Positions 15,676 to 24,236 of a DNA stretch of 64,000 nucleotides are shown in pieces. Each line of letters begins with the position of its first letter. Positions within the stretch are counted from its first letter, which is position 1. The position numbers were made by a program, and so were the translations under genes. The notes under the pieces were generated by a model. It made no database searches and was not told where the DNA came from. It saw nothing but the letters and a program-made list of their open reading frames with translations. Source of the stretch: Rhodovarius crocodyli (lineage in GTDB: Bacteria; Pseudomonadota; Alphaproteobacteria; Acetobacterales; Acetobacteraceae). The stretch spans positions 62,001-126,000 of the forward strand of contig NZ_SACL01000010.1 in the NCBI RefSeq assembly GCF_004005855.1. Reading direction: 5' to 3'.

Positions 15676-17256
15676 ATGTCGCGAGCTTGGCTGCTGATCT
15701 GCGCGCTGACCCTGCCCCTGCTGGGCCCTCTCGCAACCGCCCAGGCACGGGAACTGCGTTTCTCCTTCCAGTCCGACATAGCGAGCCTGGACCCGCATTT
15801 CTTCGACCACGCCTTCACCCAGGGCTTCCTGGCCAATGTGTATGAGGGGCTGACGCGCTGGGACGACCAGCTGAACGTCGAACCCGCGCTGGCCACGTCC
15901 TGGCGGCAGGAAAGCCCGACGGAATGGGTGTTCAACCTACGCCAGGGCGTACGCTTCCATGACGGCCAGGCGATGACGGCCGATGATGTGGTGTTTTCCT
16001 ATGAACGCGCGATGGGGCCGGATTCCGGCTATCGCGGCCTGACGTCGCCGATCCGGAACGTGGAGGCGATCGACCCCGCGACGGTGCGCGTCACGCTTAA
16101 CCGGCCCTACGCGATCCTGCCGCGGATGACGACGAACATCATGATCATGAGCCGCGCCTGGGCGCAGGCGAACGGCGCGCTCACCTCCTCCAACCTGCGC
16201 ACCAACACGCGCAACTTCGCGGCGGCCAACGCCAACGGCACCGGCCCCTACCGCGTCACGGCGCATGAACCCGACAGCATGACGCGCCTCACGGCCTTCG
16301 AGGGCTGGTGGGACCACGACAACCGCGGCGGCGTGCCGGAGGCGACCTTTCGCCCCATCCGCAATGCCGCGACCCGCGTGGCGGCGCTGCTGTCGCGCCA
16401 GGTGGACATGATCTGGCCGCTGCCGGTGGCCGACATCCCGCGCCTGCAGTCCAGCCCCGGCTTCAGCGTGGCCGTGCGTCCCTCGGAATGGGTCATCATG
16501 CTGCGGCTGAACCAGAACCCGGAGCGGCGCCCGGCCCCTGGGGTCAATGCCAACCCTTTCGCCGATGTGCGCGTGCGTGAGGCCGTCTACCGCTCCATCG
16601 ACATGGCCGCGATCCGCCGCACCATCATGCGCGGCCATTCGGTGGATACCGGCCTTCCGGTCGCGCCCAACACCAGCGGCTTCGTGGCGGCGCTGAACCA
16701 GCGCCCCGCCGCCGACCCGGCCCGCGCCCGTGCCCTGCTGGCCGAGGCCGGCTATCCGAACGGCTTCGCCTTCACCCTCGATTGCCCGAACGACCGCTTC
16801 ATCAATGACGAGGCGATATGCCGCGCCATCGTCCCCATGCTGGCGCGCATCGGCATCGAGGCGACGCTGGCCACCCGCGGCACCGCCCAGCATTTCGGCC
16901 GGCTGCAGCGCATGGAATCCGATGCCTTCATGGTCGGCTGGGCCTCGGCCGGCGTGAAGGACGCGCACAACCTGCTCAGCCAGCTGTTCGCGACGCGCAG
17001 CGGCAGCATGGGCGCCGTCAACTACGGCGAGTTCAGCGATCCGGAACTGGACCGCACCATCGAAGCGGTGGGCGCCGAATCCGACCCCGTGAAGCGGCAG
17101 GAACTGTTCGCCCGCGCCTGGACCATCCTGGGCCGGGACTGGGGCGTGATCCCGCTGCACATCCAGCCCAGCGCCTGGGCCTACAGCGCCGATCTGGAGA
17201 CCCTGCAATTGCCTGACGACAACATGCGTCTGTGGCGGACGCGCTGGAGGAACTGA
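15676..17256 (+). CDS. ABC transporter substrate-binding protein, family 5 (peptide/nickel type)
   Basis: A 526-residue periplasmic receptor with a Sec signal (LLICALTLPLLGPLATAQA). The family 5 signature is plain: SDIASLDPHFFDHAFTQGFLANVYEGLTRWD near the N-terminus and WVFNLRQGVRFHDGQAMTADDVVFSYERA. Such proteins bind peptides, opines, glutathione or nickel chelates. No permease or ATPase gene is next to it. Instead it starts a run with an FAD monooxygenase (5-base gap) and an M20 peptidase, suggesting uptake of an amide-linked or aromatic compound that these enzymes break down. Confidence 0.92.
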   Translation: MSRAWLLICALTLPLLGPLATAQARELRFSFQSDIASLDPHFFDHAFTQGFLANVYEGLTRWDDQLNVEPALATSWRQESPTEWVFNLRQGVRFHDGQAMTADDVVFSYERAMGPDSGYRGLTSPIRNVEAIDPATVRVTLNRPYAILPRMTTNIMIMSRAWAQANGALTSSNLRTNTRNFAAANANGTGPYRVTAHEPDSMTRLTAFEGWWDHDNRGGVPEATFRPIRNAATRVAALLSRQVDMIWPLPVADIPRLQSSPGFSVAVRPSEWVIMLRLNQNPERRPAPGVNANPFADVRVREAVYRSIDMAAIRRTIMRGHSVDTGLPVAPNTSGFVAALNQRPAADPARARALLAEAGYPNGFAFTLDCPNDRFINDEAICRAIVPMLARIGIEATLATRGTAQHFGRLQRMESDAFMVGWASAGVKDAHNLLSQLFATRSGSMGAVNYGEFSDPELDRTIEAVGAESDPVKRQELFARAWTILGRDWGVIPLHIQPSAWAYSADLETLQLPDDNMRLWRTRWRN

Positions 17257-17260
17257 GAGA

Positions 17261-18397
17261 ATGCCCATCGGTCATGCGGAGATTTCCGGCGCGGGAGTAG
17301 CAGGGCTGATCGCGGCCGCGGCCCTCGCGCAGCGCGGCTGGACGGTGCGCGTGCATGAGCGCGCGCCGGACCTGCGCAACTTCGGCGCCGGCATCTCCTG
17401 CTGGTACAATTTCGTGAAGGTGCTGAAGGCGGTCGATGCCTATCAGGAGGCGCAGGAGCGCTGCCGCCCCTTCTACATCCGCGAGACGCGTGATGAGCGG
17501 GACCGAGTCCTCTACACCATCAAGGCCACCGAGAAGCCCGGCGAGCGCACCTTCAGCCTGACCCGGCGCGACCTGCTGGCAGCACTCGCCAACGCGGCGC
17601 AGCGGGCGGGGGTGGAGATCGTCACGTCCTCGCCCGTCATCGGCGCGGATGCCGACGGTGCGCTGCTGGTCGAGGGCGGCAGGCGCTATCCGGCGGATCT
17701 GGTGATCGGCGCGGACGGGGTTAATTCGCCGGTGCGTGATGCGCTGGACCTGCTGAAAAGCCGCAAGAAGATGGGCCAGGGCGCGATCCGCCTGCTGATC
17801 CCGCGCACGGAGGAGGAGAAGACTTCCGAGCGCGGCAAGAAGGGCATCGAATACTGGTCCGGGGCGCGGCGGCTCTACTACACCGCCTGCAACCCGGATG
17901 AGGTGTATCTGGCCTTCATGCTCTCCCCCAAGGACAGAGAGGGCAGCGCGGTGCCGATCAACAAGGAGAGCTGGATCCGCTCCTTCCCCTTCCTGGAGGA
18001 GCTGATCAGCCGCGTGGGCGACCAGGGCCGCTGGGACGAGTTCGAGGAGATCGCGCTGAACAACTGGTCGCGCGGGCGCGCTTGCGTGGTGGGCGACGGC
18101 GCCCATGCCATGGCCCCCAATATCGGCCAGGGCGGCGGCATGGCCTCGGTCAACGCCCTGGCTTTGGCGGTGCATGTGACGGAAGCGAAGACGGTCGAGG
18201 AAGGGCTCGCCACCTGGGAACGGGTGGAGCGGCCGCTGACCGACTACACTCAGCGGATCTCCAACTGGTACGGGCGCATCAACGATGTGCCGGCCTTCAT
18301 GCGCGCGCCGCTGATGGTGGCCTGCGGCAAGTCCAAATGGATCGTGGGGCTGCGGCAGAAGCCCGCGAACCACACACCCACGGGCTATGTGCCGTAG
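17261..18397 (+). CDS. FAD-dependent monooxygenase (UbiH/salicylate hydroxylase-like)
   Basis: A 378-residue group A flavoprotein hydroxylase. The dinucleotide motif is EISGAGVAGLIAAAALAQRG (residues 7-26), the DG motif is DLVIGADGVNSPVRDAL, and the GD motif is CVVGDGAHAMAPNIGQGG. It would hydroxylate an aromatic ring or open a heteroaromatic ring using NAD(P)H and oxygen. The start is five bases after the receptor's stop. Family members cannot be told apart by substrate from motifs alone; a pyridine-ring or hydroxybenzoate substrate is possible. Confidence 0.88.
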   Translation: MPIGHAEISGAGVAGLIAAAALAQRGWTVRVHERAPDLRNFGAGISCWYNFVKVLKAVDAYQEAQERCRPFYIRETRDERDRVLYTIKATEKPGERTFSLTRRDLLAALANAAQRAGVEIVTSSPVIGADADGALLVEGGRRYPADLVIGADGVNSPVRDALDLLKSRKKMGQGAIRLLIPRTEEEKTSERGKKGIEYWSGARRLYYTACNPDEVYLAFMLSPKDREGSAVPINKESWIRSFPFLEELISRVGDQGRWDEFEEIALNNWSRGRACVVGDGAHAMAPNIGQGGGMASVNALALAVHVTEAKTVEEGLATWERVERPLTDYTQRISNWYGRINDVPAFMRAPLMVACGKSKWIVGLRQKPANHTPTGYVP

Positions 18398-18467
18398 ACG
18401 GCTCCGGCCTGATTGCGCCGCCGCCCCGATGGCCGCACCATCGCCCGGTCCATGGCGGGAGGCAGCG

Positions 18468-19871
18468 ATGAGCGAGCGTGTGGCGACCTATCTGGCGGGC
18501 GAGAAGGACGCGATCCTGGAGCGCCTGCTGACCTTGATCCGCTTCCCCTCGGTCAGCACGGACCCCGCCTTCGCGGAGGGCATGAAGGGCGCGCGGGAAT
18601 TCCTGCTGGACCGGCTGCGCGCCATCGGCATGCAGGATGTGCGGCTGCTGGAAGCACCGACCGGCCAGCCCGCCGTCTATGGCGCCTGGACCGGCGCGGG
18701 GCCCGACAAGCCCACCATCATGGTCTACGGCCATTACGACGTGCAGCCGGCGGACCCTTACGAGCTGTGGACCACGCCCCCCTTCGAGCCCACGATCCGC
18801 GACGGCCGGATTTATGCGCGGGGCGCCAGCGACGTGAAGGGCTCCACCACCATCGCGATCGAGACGGTGGCGGGTTTCCTGGCCATCGAGGGCGGCTGCC
18901 CGGTCAACATCAAGTTCTTCCTGGAAGGCGAGGAGGAGGTCGGCAGCCCCTCCCTGATCGACATCATCGCCGCGCATCGCGACCTGCTGGCGGCCGATGC
19001 CATGATCTCGGCCGATGGTGGGGGCGCGGCCGGCAAGGTGCCGGTGCTGAATATCGGCTGCCGGGGCATCACGGCGCTGCAGTTCAGCCTGCGCACGGCC
19101 TCCAAGGATGCCCATTCGGGCAAGGTGGGGGGTGCCATGCGCAACGCCCTGCATGAAATGGCCCGGCTGGTGACCACCCTGCATGACGAACAGGGGCGCG
19201 TGGCGGTGGCCGATTTCGAATCGGGTGTGGCACCGCTGAGCAATGCCGTGCGGGCCGAGAGCGCCTCCCTGCCCATGGACGAATCGGCCTGGTACGAGAG
19301 TTTCGGCGCCGCCCCCTTCGGTGACCCCGCCTATACGGTGCGGGAGCGCACGACCCTGCGCCCGACGGTGGAAGTGAATGGCATGTGGGGCGGCTATACC
19401 GGCCAGGGCGGCAAGACCGTCACCCCCGCCGAGGCACATGCCAAGCTGACCATGCGGCTGGTGCCCGGCCAGGAGCCCGCGGCGGCACAGGCGGCGGTCC
19501 GGGCGCATCTGGAAGCCCATGCCGGGCCCGGCGTGGCGCTGGAGTTCAACTACAAGCCCGGCGGCACGCGTGCCTATACGCTGGGCGCCGAGCACCCGCT
19601 GCGCGCGGCCACCGCGGCGGTGCTGCGGCGCGAGAAAGGCGGTGAGCCCGCGGTGGCGCGGCTGGGCGGCACCGTGCCGATCACGACCATATTTCAGGAG
19701 GAGCTGGGCATGGACAGCCTGATGTTCGGCCTGGCCAGCGCCGATGAGGACGCGCACGCGCCGAACGAGTTCTTCCGGCTGTCTTCGCTGGAGGAAGGGC
19801 TGCGGCTGTGGCCGTTGCTGCTGAGCGAGCTGGGGAAGGTGCCGGCCGGGGCGTTTCGCGACGCCTCGTGA
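18468..19871 (+). CDS. M20-family metallopeptidase
   Basis: A 467-residue dinuclear zinc hydrolase. Metal ligands are visible in VYGHYDVQPAD (His and catalytic Asp), ARGASDVKGS (bridging Asp), LEGEEEVGSP (catalytic Glu-Glu), and later SADEDAHAPNEFF (His). The lid domain carries the DAHSGKVGGAMRNA segment of the DUF/ArgE-DapE-like dipeptidase branch. It probably cleaves a dipeptide or N-acyl amino acid. GGGAGG lies five bases before the ATG. It ends the receptor-monooxygenase-peptidase run. Confidence 0.9.
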   Translation: MSERVATYLAGEKDAILERLLTLIRFPSVSTDPAFAEGMKGAREFLLDRLRAIGMQDVRLLEAPTGQPAVYGAWTGAGPDKPTIMVYGHYDVQPADPYELWTTPPFEPTIRDGRIYARGASDVKGSTTIAIETVAGFLAIEGGCPVNIKFFLEGEEEVGSPSLIDIIAAHRDLLAADAMISADGGGAAGKVPVLNIGCRGITALQFSLRTASKDAHSGKVGGAMRNALHEMARLVTTLHDEQGRVAVADFESGVAPLSNAVRAESASLPMDESAWYESFGAAPFGDPAYTVRERTTLRPTVEVNGMWGGYTGQGGKTVTPAEAHAKLTMRLVPGQEPAAAQAAVRAHLEAHAGPGVALEFNYKPGGTRAYTLGAEHPLRAATAAVLRREKGGEPAVARLGGTVPITTIFQEELGMDSLMFGLASADEDAHAPNEFFRLSSLEEGLRLWPLLLSELGKVPAGAFRDAS

Positions 19872-19942
19872 GGAATCGGTCACGGCATGTCGCTGCCCCA
19901 CTGGCAGCGGCGACGTCCAATGTCCTGAATGTGCTGGAAAAC

Positions 19943-20017
<75 letters not shown>

Positions 20018-20052
20018 ATACCAGTTTGCACTGGCAGGGTATCTTCACCGAC

Positions 20053-20127
20053 TGGAGCGGGCGAAGGGATTCGAACCCTCGACCCCAACCTTGGCAAGGT
20101 TGTGCTCTACCCCTGAGCTACGCCCGC
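20053..20127 (-). tRNA. tRNA-Gly(GCC), copy 2
   Basis: Nearly identical to copy 1 with the same GCC anticodon and encoded CCA. The only differences are two paired changes in the anticodon stem, CAACC/GGTTG here against CGACC/GGTCG in copy 1, which turn a G-C pair into A-U and keep the stem. The two genes are probably one transcript, with this copy first. Confidence 0.97.
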
Positions 20128-20145
20128 GTTCCGTTCGGTGGCGGG

Positions 20146-20174
20146 CTTTTGACACAGGGTTTTCGGCGTCGCAA
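20146..20174 (-). promoter_or_regulatory. Possible promoter of the tRNA-Gly pair
   Basis: On the minus strand TTGCGA (20174-20169) and CAAAAG (20151-20146) are 17 bases apart and end about 19 bases before the mature 5' end of copy 2. The spacing is ideal; the -10 match is weak. Confidence 0.4.
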
Positions 20175-20266
20175 CCCCTCCCCCCGCATCATCCCCCGCT
20201 TTTTGCATGCGCGTTACGCTGCCCCCTGGCTTGCCGATACGCCCCCGCATCTGTCACATCCTTTCC

Positions 20267-20776
20267 ATGAGCACCGCCGACGCCCCTTCCCGCCAGGTTC
20301 CGGCCATTCCCGGACCCGCGCCCCGCCTCCTCTGCATCCAGGCCCCCTATTACGCGGCCGTGGTGGAGGGCATGCGACAGGGCGCCCTGGAAATGGCGAC
20401 CGAAGCCGGCGCCACCATGGAAACCGTAGACGTCGCGGGCGCCTTCGAGCTGCCGGCGGGCCTGCGCCTGGCCATCCAGTCCATGGAGAAGGGCCACACC
20501 CCCTGGGACGGCGTGCTGATCCTGGGCTGCGTGGTGAAGGGCGACACCGACCATTACGACCACATCTGCCGCGAGGCGTGCTCCGGCGTGATGAACATCA
20601 CGGTCGAGACCGGATTTCCGGTGGGCTTCGGCCTGCTGACCGTGCATTCCCTGGCCCAGGCCGAGGAACGTGCCGCCCCCGGCCCCCACAACAAGGGCAA
20701 GGAAGCCATGTTCGCGCTGCTCACCCAGATCGCGCTGCGCCGCCAGTGGGGTCTGGCCCAAGGGAGCGAAGCATGA
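20267..20776 (+). CDS. ribH: 6,7-dimethyl-8-ribityllumazine synthase
   Basis: The penultimate enzyme of riboflavin synthesis, 169 residues. It joins the ribityl pyrimidine with dihydroxybutanone phosphate. Visible motifs are FELPAGLRLA, GCVVKGDTDHYDHI with the catalytic histidine, and PVGFGLLTVHSLAQAEERA. The start at 20267 gives the usual length. The stop overlaps the nusB start (ATGA). No other rib genes are in the window; ribH-nusB-thiL is a common alphaproteobacterial operon. Confidence 0.95.
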   Translation: MSTADAPSRQVPAIPGPAPRLLCIQAPYYAAVVEGMRQGALEMATEAGATMETVDVAGAFELPAGLRLAIQSMEKGHTPWDGVLILGCVVKGDTDHYDHICREACSGVMNITVETGFPVGFGLLTVHSLAQAEERAAPGPHNKGKEAMFALLTQIALRRQWGLAQGSEA

Positions 20777-21252
20777 GCCAGGCACCCAAGGGCCGCCCCC
20801 GCACCGGCGCCCGCGTCGCCGCCGTCCAGGCCCTGTTCCAGTCCGAGGCTTCGGGCGAGAGCGCCGAGACGGTGATGAACCAGTTCCTGCGCCACCGCAT
20901 CGGCCCCCAGGCCGGCGAGAGCTTCGATGACGGCCGCGTGGCCGAGGCCGATTCCGCCCTGTTCATCTCCATCGTGAAGAAGGCCGGCACGCACAGCGTG
21001 GACCTCGACGCTATCATCAGCACGCATCTGGCGGCCGGCTGGCCCATCACCAAGCTCGACCCGGTGCTGCGCGCCCTGCTGCGCGCCGCCGCCGCCGAGC
21101 TGCGCGACGGCAAGGAGCCCCCTGCCCGCGTCATCATCCGCGAATACCTCGACATCGCGCACGGCTTCTTCACCGGTGAGGAACCGCGCTTCGCCGCCGG
21201 CGTGCTGGACGCGCTGGCCCGCACGCTCCGCCCGTCCGAGTTCACGGGGTGA
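20773..21252 (+). CDS. nusB: Transcription antitermination factor NusB
   Basis: A 159-residue all-helical RNA-binding protein that joins NusE (S10) on boxA RNA during rRNA transcription. RTGARVAAVQALFQSE, the LDPVLRALLRAAAAEL helix and ARVIIREYLDIAHGFF are NusB signatures. It overlaps ribH by four bases and thiL by four bases. Confidence 0.95.
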   Translation: MSQAPKGRPRTGARVAAVQALFQSEASGESAETVMNQFLRHRIGPQAGESFDDGRVAEADSALFISIVKKAGTHSVDLDAIISTHLAAGWPITKLDPVLRALLRAAAAELRDGKEPPARVIIREYLDIAHGFFTGEEPRFAAGVLDALARTLRPSEFTG

Positions 21253-22172
21253 CCCTCCCGCCCGAGTTCGCCCTCATCGCCCGGCATTTCCGGCCGCTGG
21301 CGGGAGAGGGCGCGCTGGGGCTGACGGATGACGCGGCACTGCTGGCCCCGCCGCCGGGCCGCGAACTGGTGCTGGCCGCCGATGCCATGGTGGCCGGCGT
21401 GCATTTCCTGCCCGACGACCCGGCAGAGACCATCGGCCGCAAGCTGCTGCGGGTGAACCTGTCCGATCTCGCGGCCATGGGCGCCGACCCGCTCGGCTAC
21501 CTGATGACCATCGCCCTGCCGCGCGGCACCCCTGATTCCTGGCTGGAGGCCTTCACCCTCGGCCTCGCGCGGGACCAGGCGGAATACGGGCTGTCGGTGC
21601 TGGGCGGGGACACGGTCTCGACCCCCGGCCCGCTCACGCTCTCCCTCACGATCCTGGGCACGGTGCCCCCCGGCCAGGCGCTGCGGCGGTCCGGCGCGCG
21701 CCCGGGCGACGAGATCTGGGTGACCGGCACCATCGGCGACGGGCATCTGGGCCTGGCCGCCGCGCGCGGCACCCTGGCAGACCCGGACGGCTATCTGGCG
21801 GACCGCTACCGCCTGCCCCGGCCCAGGCTTTCCATCGGGCGCGCGCTGCGGGGCGTGGCCACCGCCTGCATGGATGTATCCGACGGGCTGGTTCAGGATC
21901 TCGGCCATCTGTGCCGCGCCTCAGATTGCGGCGCCGTTATCCACGCTTCATCGATTCCCCGTTCGCCCGCCGCGCAAGATGCTGATATTTCGGCCCTAAT
22001 AACGGGCGGCGATGATTACGAGCTGCTCTTCGCCCTCCCCCCCGGCTCCCTGCCTTCCGGCATGGCCGCCACGCGCATCGGACAGTTCACAGCGACTTCC
22101 ATGGATGTTGTTGTGCTGGACGATGCCGGCCGGCCCATGCCGCTGACACGGCAGGGATGGAGCCATGTCTGA
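21249..22172 (+). CDS. thiL: Thiamine-monophosphate kinase
   Basis: A 307-residue kinase that makes thiamine diphosphate from thiamine monophosphate. It has the AIR-synthase-fold motifs GLTDDAALL, LVLAADAMVAGVHF, LSDLAAMGADPLGYL and CMDVSDGLVQDLGHL. It starts at GTG in a GTGA overlap with the nusB stop. The usual tail (ITGGDDYELLFALPP) is complete. Confidence 0.95.
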   Translation: MTLPPEFALIARHFRPLAGEGALGLTDDAALLAPPPGRELVLAADAMVAGVHFLPDDPAETIGRKLLRVNLSDLAAMGADPLGYLMTIALPRGTPDSWLEAFTLGLARDQAEYGLSVLGGDTVSTPGPLTLSLTILGTVPPGQALRRSGARPGDEIWVTGTIGDGHLGLAAARGTLADPDGYLADRYRLPRPRLSIGRALRGVATACMDVSDGLVQDLGHLCRASDCGAVIHASSIPRSPAAQDADISALITGGDDYELLFALPPGSLPSGMAATRIGQFTATSMDVVVLDDAGRPMPLTRQGWSHV

Positions 22173-23376
22173 CGCCACCACTCTCGATACTGCCGCTGAG
22201 CGGCGCATGCGCATCACTGTCTGGCGGTTGTTCTTCTGCCAGGCGCTGATGCAGGCCTCCGTCGTGGGGCAGGTGGCGATGTCGGGCATCGTGGGCGCCA
22301 GCCTGTCGGGCAGCACCTTCCTGGCCACCCTGCCCATGGCGATCCAGATGCTGGCCGTGATGCTGGCCTCCATCCCCGCGGGCATGATCTTCGCGCGCTT
22401 CGGCCGCAAGGCCGGCTTCAACATGGGCGCCGTGGCGTCCCTGGTGGGCAGCCTGCTCTTCGCCTCAGGCGTGTATCAGGGCAGCTTCCTCATCTACTGC
22501 ATCGGCTCCGCCTTTGCCGGGGTGGGCTTCGGCATCGCGCAGCATTATCGCTTCGCCGCCGCCGAGGTGACGCCGCCCGCCTTCCGCGCGCGCTCCATCT
22601 CCCTGGTCATGACCGGGCCCATCTTCTCCGCCGTGCTGGGGCCGGAGCTGGTGAAGGGCACCTTCGACCTGTTCCCGCCCTTCCTGTTCCTGCCGACCTA
22701 TCTGTGCCTGGCCGTGCTGCCGCTGGCCTGCCTGACGCTGCTGGCGGGCACGCAGCTGCCCGCGCCCCCGCCCCGCGCGAAGGTCGCGACGCCCGTGGCC
22801 GATATCATCGCGCGGCCCGCCTTCGTCACGGCCGTGGTCGCGGGGCTCGTCGCCTATGGCACCATGAACCTGCTGATGACGGCGACCCCGCTGGAGATGC
22901 GGCTGTGCGGCTTCGAGCTGACGGCGCCCGTCACGGTCATCCAGTGGCATGCGCTGGCGATGTTCGCCCCCGGCTTCATCACCGGCCGCCTCATCACGCG
23001 CTTCGGCATGCGCCCCGTCATCCTGGCCGGCGTCGCGCTCAACATGGCCTGCGTGGCCGTCACCCTCAGCGGCGAGACCTTCTGGCACTTCATCGCGGGG
23101 CTGATGCTGCTGGGCGTGGGCTGGAACTTCATGTTCGTGGGTGCCACCGCCCTGCTGGCCACCAGCCATTCCCCGCAGGAACGCATCCGCGCCCAGACCG
23201 CCAATGACCTGATCGTCTTCGGCACGGTCGCCTGCACCGCCCTGTTGTCGGGCATCGTGCATGACCAGCTGGGCTGGACGGCCATCAACATCGGCGTGCT
23301 GCCGGGCCTTGTCGTCGCCCTCGCCCTCATCGCCTGGCAGCAGCGCCAGGCCTCTCGCAAGGTGCAGCCCGCATGA
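22165..23376 (+). CDS. MFS transporter
   Basis: A 403-residue major facilitator with about 12 hydrophobic helices. An FARFGRKAGF segment after helix 2 corresponds to the conserved motif A loop. It overlaps the thiL stop by eight bases and the following methyltransferase by four, so its translation is tied to the riboflavin/thiamine operon. The substrate is unknown. A vitamin or precursor is an idea from the neighbours only. Confidence 0.88.
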   Translation: MSDATTLDTAAERRMRITVWRLFFCQALMQASVVGQVAMSGIVGASLSGSTFLATLPMAIQMLAVMLASIPAGMIFARFGRKAGFNMGAVASLVGSLLFASGVYQGSFLIYCIGSAFAGVGFGIAQHYRFAAAEVTPPAFRARSISLVMTGPIFSAVLGPELVKGTFDLFPPFLFLPTYLCLAVLPLACLTLLAGTQLPAPPPRAKVATPVADIIARPAFVTAVVAGLVAYGTMNLLMTATPLEMRLCGFELTAPVTVIQWHALAMFAPGFITGRLITRFGMRPVILAGVALNMACVAVTLSGETFWHFIAGLMLLGVGWNFMFVGATALLATSHSPQERIRAQTANDLIVFGTVACTALLSGIVHDQLGWTAINIGVLPGLVVALALIAWQQRQASRKVQPA

Positions 23377-24146
23377 TGCACTACAGCAACTGGAAGGCCG
23401 CGCATGACGGCGTGACCGGCTGGTTCTCCGACATGTCGGCCGGCATCGTCGATGCCTTCCTGGACTACCAGGACCAGAAGGGCATCCCCGGCGACCTGAT
23501 GGAGATCGGCGTCGCCCACGGCCGCAGCGCGAGCCTGATCAACCTGCACGCCCGCACGCGTGAGCATTTCATCGCGGTGGACTGCAACGCCCCCCTGCTG
23601 GAGGAAGCGGCCGCCCTGCTGCGCGGCCAGGGCACGGGCCAGGTCATCGTGCATGGCTGCGATTCCCAGGCCCTGCCGGCCGAGGATTTCCGCCAGGGCT
23701 GCGTGCGCTTCATGCACATCGACGGCGATCACGGCCGCGGCGCGCTGCTGAACGACCTGACCATCGCCGACCAGGTGGTGGGCCCCGAGGGGCTGCTGGT
23801 GCTGGATGATTTCCTGGCGCCGCAATACCTCGCCGCCACCGCCGGCGTGTTCGAGTGGCTGACCCTGCACCCCAAGCGTTTCGAGATGGTGCTGGCCGGC
23901 CACAACAAGGCCTATCTGGCCCGCCCCGAGGCCGCGCGTGACTACCTGTTCTTCATCCGCGACCAGCTGCCCGCCCAGCTGCGGGCGCGCGGCACCACCG
24001 ACTTCACCTTCTGGCGCATGGCCGAACCCGAGGACTGGCGCGGCTTCGGCGTGGCCGGCCGGCAATGGAACCGGGATTTCGTGGGCCTGCGTGAGGATGT
24101 GAACGAGCCCGAGCGGCCCGCCGCCGAGCGCTTCGCCATCTTCTGA
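23373..24146 (+). CDS. Class I SAM-dependent methyltransferase
   Basis: A 257-residue protein with SAM-binding GDLMEIGVAHGRSASLI and the acidic FIAVDCNAPLL, then VRFMHIDGDHGRGALLNDL and LLVLDDF, as in the TylF/CmcI-like O-methyltransferase group that uses a metal-binding HIDGDH-type segment. The substrate is unknown. It begins in an ATGA overlap with the MFS gene and ends the five-gene overlapping chain. Confidence 0.82.
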   Translation: MMHYSNWKAAHDGVTGWFSDMSAGIVDAFLDYQDQKGIPGDLMEIGVAHGRSASLINLHARTREHFIAVDCNAPLLEEAAALLRGQGTGQVIVHGCDSQALPAEDFRQGCVRFMHIDGDHGRGALLNDLTIADQVVGPEGLLVLDDFLAPQYLAATAGVFEWLTLHPKRFEMVLAGHNKAYLARPEAARDYLFFIRDQLPAQLRARGTTDFTFWRMAEPEDWRGFGVAGRQWNRDFVGLREDVNEPERPAAERFAIF

Positions 24147-24186
24147 GCCGGGCTTCAGGCCCGCCCATCTGATCTGCATCAAGGGA

Positions 24187-24234
24187 ATCAGGTCCGTTCC
24201 GGCGCATGTTCCGGCCGGTATCAAGGGACCTGAT
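24187..24234 (+). promoter_or_regulatory. Leader hairpin covering the ribosome-binding site of the DASS gene
   Basis: ATCAGGTCC (24187-24195) and GGACCTGAT (24226-24234) form a perfect nine-pair stem, two bases before the GTG start at 24237. The right arm includes the last bases of the AAGGGA ribosome-binding site (24223-24228). ATCAAGGGA also occurs twice (24178-24186, 24220-24228). The layout would let folding block translation; what would release it is unknown. Confidence 0.45.
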
Positions 24235-24236
24235 CC

